Source: Actinomycetes bacterium
GTDB lineage: Bacteria; Actinomycetota; Actinomycetes; Actinomycetales; Cellulomonadaceae
Direction: 5' to 3'
Assembly: GCA_023462275.1 (NCBI GenBank)
Contig: JAEWYD010000180.1
Span: 1-6,563 of the forward strand
Length of the DNA stretch: 6,563 bases
The notes beneath the pieces are model-generated. The model did no database searches. It saw only the letters and a list, made by a program, of their open reading frames with translations, and was not told the DNA's origin. The translations under genes were made by a program, and so were the position numbers. Shown in pieces: positions 5,546 to 6,563 of this stretch (positions are counted from its first letter, which is position 1; every line of letters starts with the position of its first letter).

Positions 5546-6563
5546 ATGACCAGCACCGTGACCCTCGGGACGCCGCTGACGCCGGGCGCCACCCGCGTCG
5601 TCCTCCTCGGCTCCGGCGAGCTCGGCAAGGAGGTCGCGATCGAGCTCCAGCGCCTGGGCGCGGAGGTCGTCGCGGTGGACCGGTACCCCGACGCGCCCGC
5701 GATGCAGGTCGCCCACCGGGCGCACGTCGTCGACATGCTCGACGCGGACGCGCTGCGGACGGTGCTCGCGGCGGAGGCGCCGCACGTCGTCGTGCCCGAG
5801 ATCGAGGCGATCGCGACGGGGGTGCTGGTTGAGATGGAGGCGGCCGGGATGCGGGTGGTCCCGACGGCGCGCGCCACGCGGCTCACGATGGACCGCGAGG
5901 GCATCCGGCGCCTCGCGGCCGAGGAGCTGGGCCTGCCGACCTCGCCCTACCGCTTCGTCGACTCGCTGGATGAGCTCCACGCGGCGGTCGACGCCGTGGG
6001 CCTGCCGTGCGTGGTGAAGCCAGTCATGTCGTCGTCCGGCAAGGGCCAGTCGGTGGTCCGCACGCCCGACGACGTCGCACACGCCTGGGAGTACGCGCAG
6101 ACGGGCGGGCGGACGGCCGGCTCGGGCGCGGTCGCCCGCTGCATCGTCGAGGGCTTCGTCGCGTTCGACTCCGAGATCACGCTGCTGACCGTGCGGCACG
6201 TGGGTGGCACGGTCTTCTGCGACCCCGTCGGGCACGTGCAGGTGGACGGTGACTACCGCGAGTCGTGGCAGCCGGCCGCGCTGCCCGACGGCGTCCTGGC
6301 CGAGGCGCAGCGTGTCGCCGCGACCGTGACCGGGGCCCTGGGGGGCTGGGGCGTCTTCGGCGTCGAGCTGTTCGTGGTGGGCGACCGGGTGCTGTTCTCC
6401 GAGGTGTCGCCCCGCCCGCACGACACCGGGCTCGTGACGCTCGTGTCGCAGGACCTGTCGGAGTTCGCCCTCCACGCGCGCGCCGTGCTCGGCCTGCCGG
6501 TCGATGCGCCGCTGCGGCTGGGTGCGGGCGCCGGCCAGGGCGCCGCGGCGTCGTGCGCGGTGC
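5546..6563 (+). CDS. purT: Formate-dependent phosphoribosylglycinamide formyltransferase (GAR transformylase 2), 3' end truncated by window
   Basis: PurT catalyses the third step of de novo purine synthesis in the cytoplasm: GAR + formate + ATP to formyl-GAR + ADP + phosphate. It uses free formate instead of the 10-formyl-tetrahydrofolate used by PurN. From ATG 5546 the frame is open to the window end, giving 339 residues; Escherichia coli PurT has 392, so about 50-60 are missing. I recognise close similarity to the E. coli protein throughout: VVLLGSGELGKEVAIE near the N-terminus (GAR-site loop GSGELG at 22-27), VPEIEAIAT, the REGIRRLAAEELGLPTS stretch, the ATP-grasp lysine motif VKPVMSSSGKGQ (Lys158), VEGF (Glu202), DGDYRESWQP, and the metal-binding glutamates in FGVELF (Glu274) and SEVSPRPHDTG (Glu286). 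Near the right edge, after LGLPV, the sequence (GAGAGQGAAASCAV) is a few residues longer than in E. coli. AGGA at 5535-5538 is a plausible ribosome site. It may be read from the ABC operon or its own promoter; no functional link to the exporter is evident. Confidence 0.97.
   Translation, partial: MTSTVTLGTPLTPGATRVVLLGSGELGKEVAIELQRLGAEVVAVDRYPDAPAMQVAHRAHVVDMLDADALRTVLAAEAPHVVVPEIEAIATGVLVEMEAAGMRVVPTARATRLTMDREGIRRLAAEELGLPTSPYRFVDSLDELHAAVDAVGLPCVVKPVMSSSGKGQSVVRTPDDVAHAWEYAQTGGRTAGSGAVARCIVEGFVAFDSEITLLTVRHVGGTVFCDPVGHVQVDGDYRESWQPAALPDGVLAEAQRVAATVTGALGGWGVFGVELFVVGDRVLFSEVSPRPHDTGLVTLVSQDLSEFALHARAVLGLPVDAPLRLGAGAGQGAAASCAV

Noticed and set aside
5432..6475. A 347-codon minus-strand open frame opposite purT
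   Set aside because: PurT on the plus strand matches the E. coli enzyme along its length, including active-site motifs. The antisense frame shows only GC-driven composition.
1..6563. A search by eye for tRNA/rRNA genes, CRISPR repeats, IS ends, att sites, phage or defence genes
   Set aside because: None was seen. The window is filled by six ordinary chromosomal genes, and no gap between genes exceeds 128 nt.

Overview
The window is very GC-rich. Its codons nearly all end in G or C, and three of the six genes start with GTG or lack a conventional ribosome binding site. Together with the protein types (an actinobacterial S-layer-homology protein, a YwiC-like protein, a DedA protein and an ABC-2 exporter), this points to a high-GC actinobacterium. 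A cellulomonad-like member of the Micrococcales would fit, but that placement is an inference from style, not from a marker gene.

Layout, left to right. (1) 2-1540, plus strand: the 3' part of a secreted S-layer-homology (SLH) protein. The start codon lies just off the left edge, but most of the signal peptide is visible. Three beta-sandwich-like repeats are followed by three C-terminal SLH repeats. (2) 1562-2317, minus strand: a YwiC-like multi-pass membrane protein that converges on the SLH gene, with only 21 nt between the two stop codons. (3) 2372-3118, minus strand: a DedA-family membrane protein, upstream of the YwiC gene in the same direction. (4) 3119-3246: a 128-nt divergent promoter region. 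(5) 3247-4245 and 4242-5501, plus strand: an ABC exporter pair, ATPase then ABC-2 permease, joined by an ATGA overlap and surely co-translated. (6) 5546-6563, plus strand: purT, the formate-dependent GAR transformylase of purine synthesis, cut by the right edge with roughly the last 50-60 codons missing.

Functionally this looks like an ordinary chromosomal neighbourhood: cell-envelope genes (SLH protein, DedA, YwiC, ABC exporter) next to a housekeeping purine gene. Only the ATPase and permease clearly work together. No mobile element, RNA gene, CRISPR array or previously undescribed system was found. The points worth a second look are: actinobacterial -10 hexamers placed 6-7 nt before the starts of dedA and the ywiC-like gene, suggesting leaderless mRNAs; a 12-bp tandem repeat that adds a Pro-Asp-Ala run to the ABC ATPase; the unusual repeat architecture of the SLH protein; and the uncharacterised YwiC-like protein.
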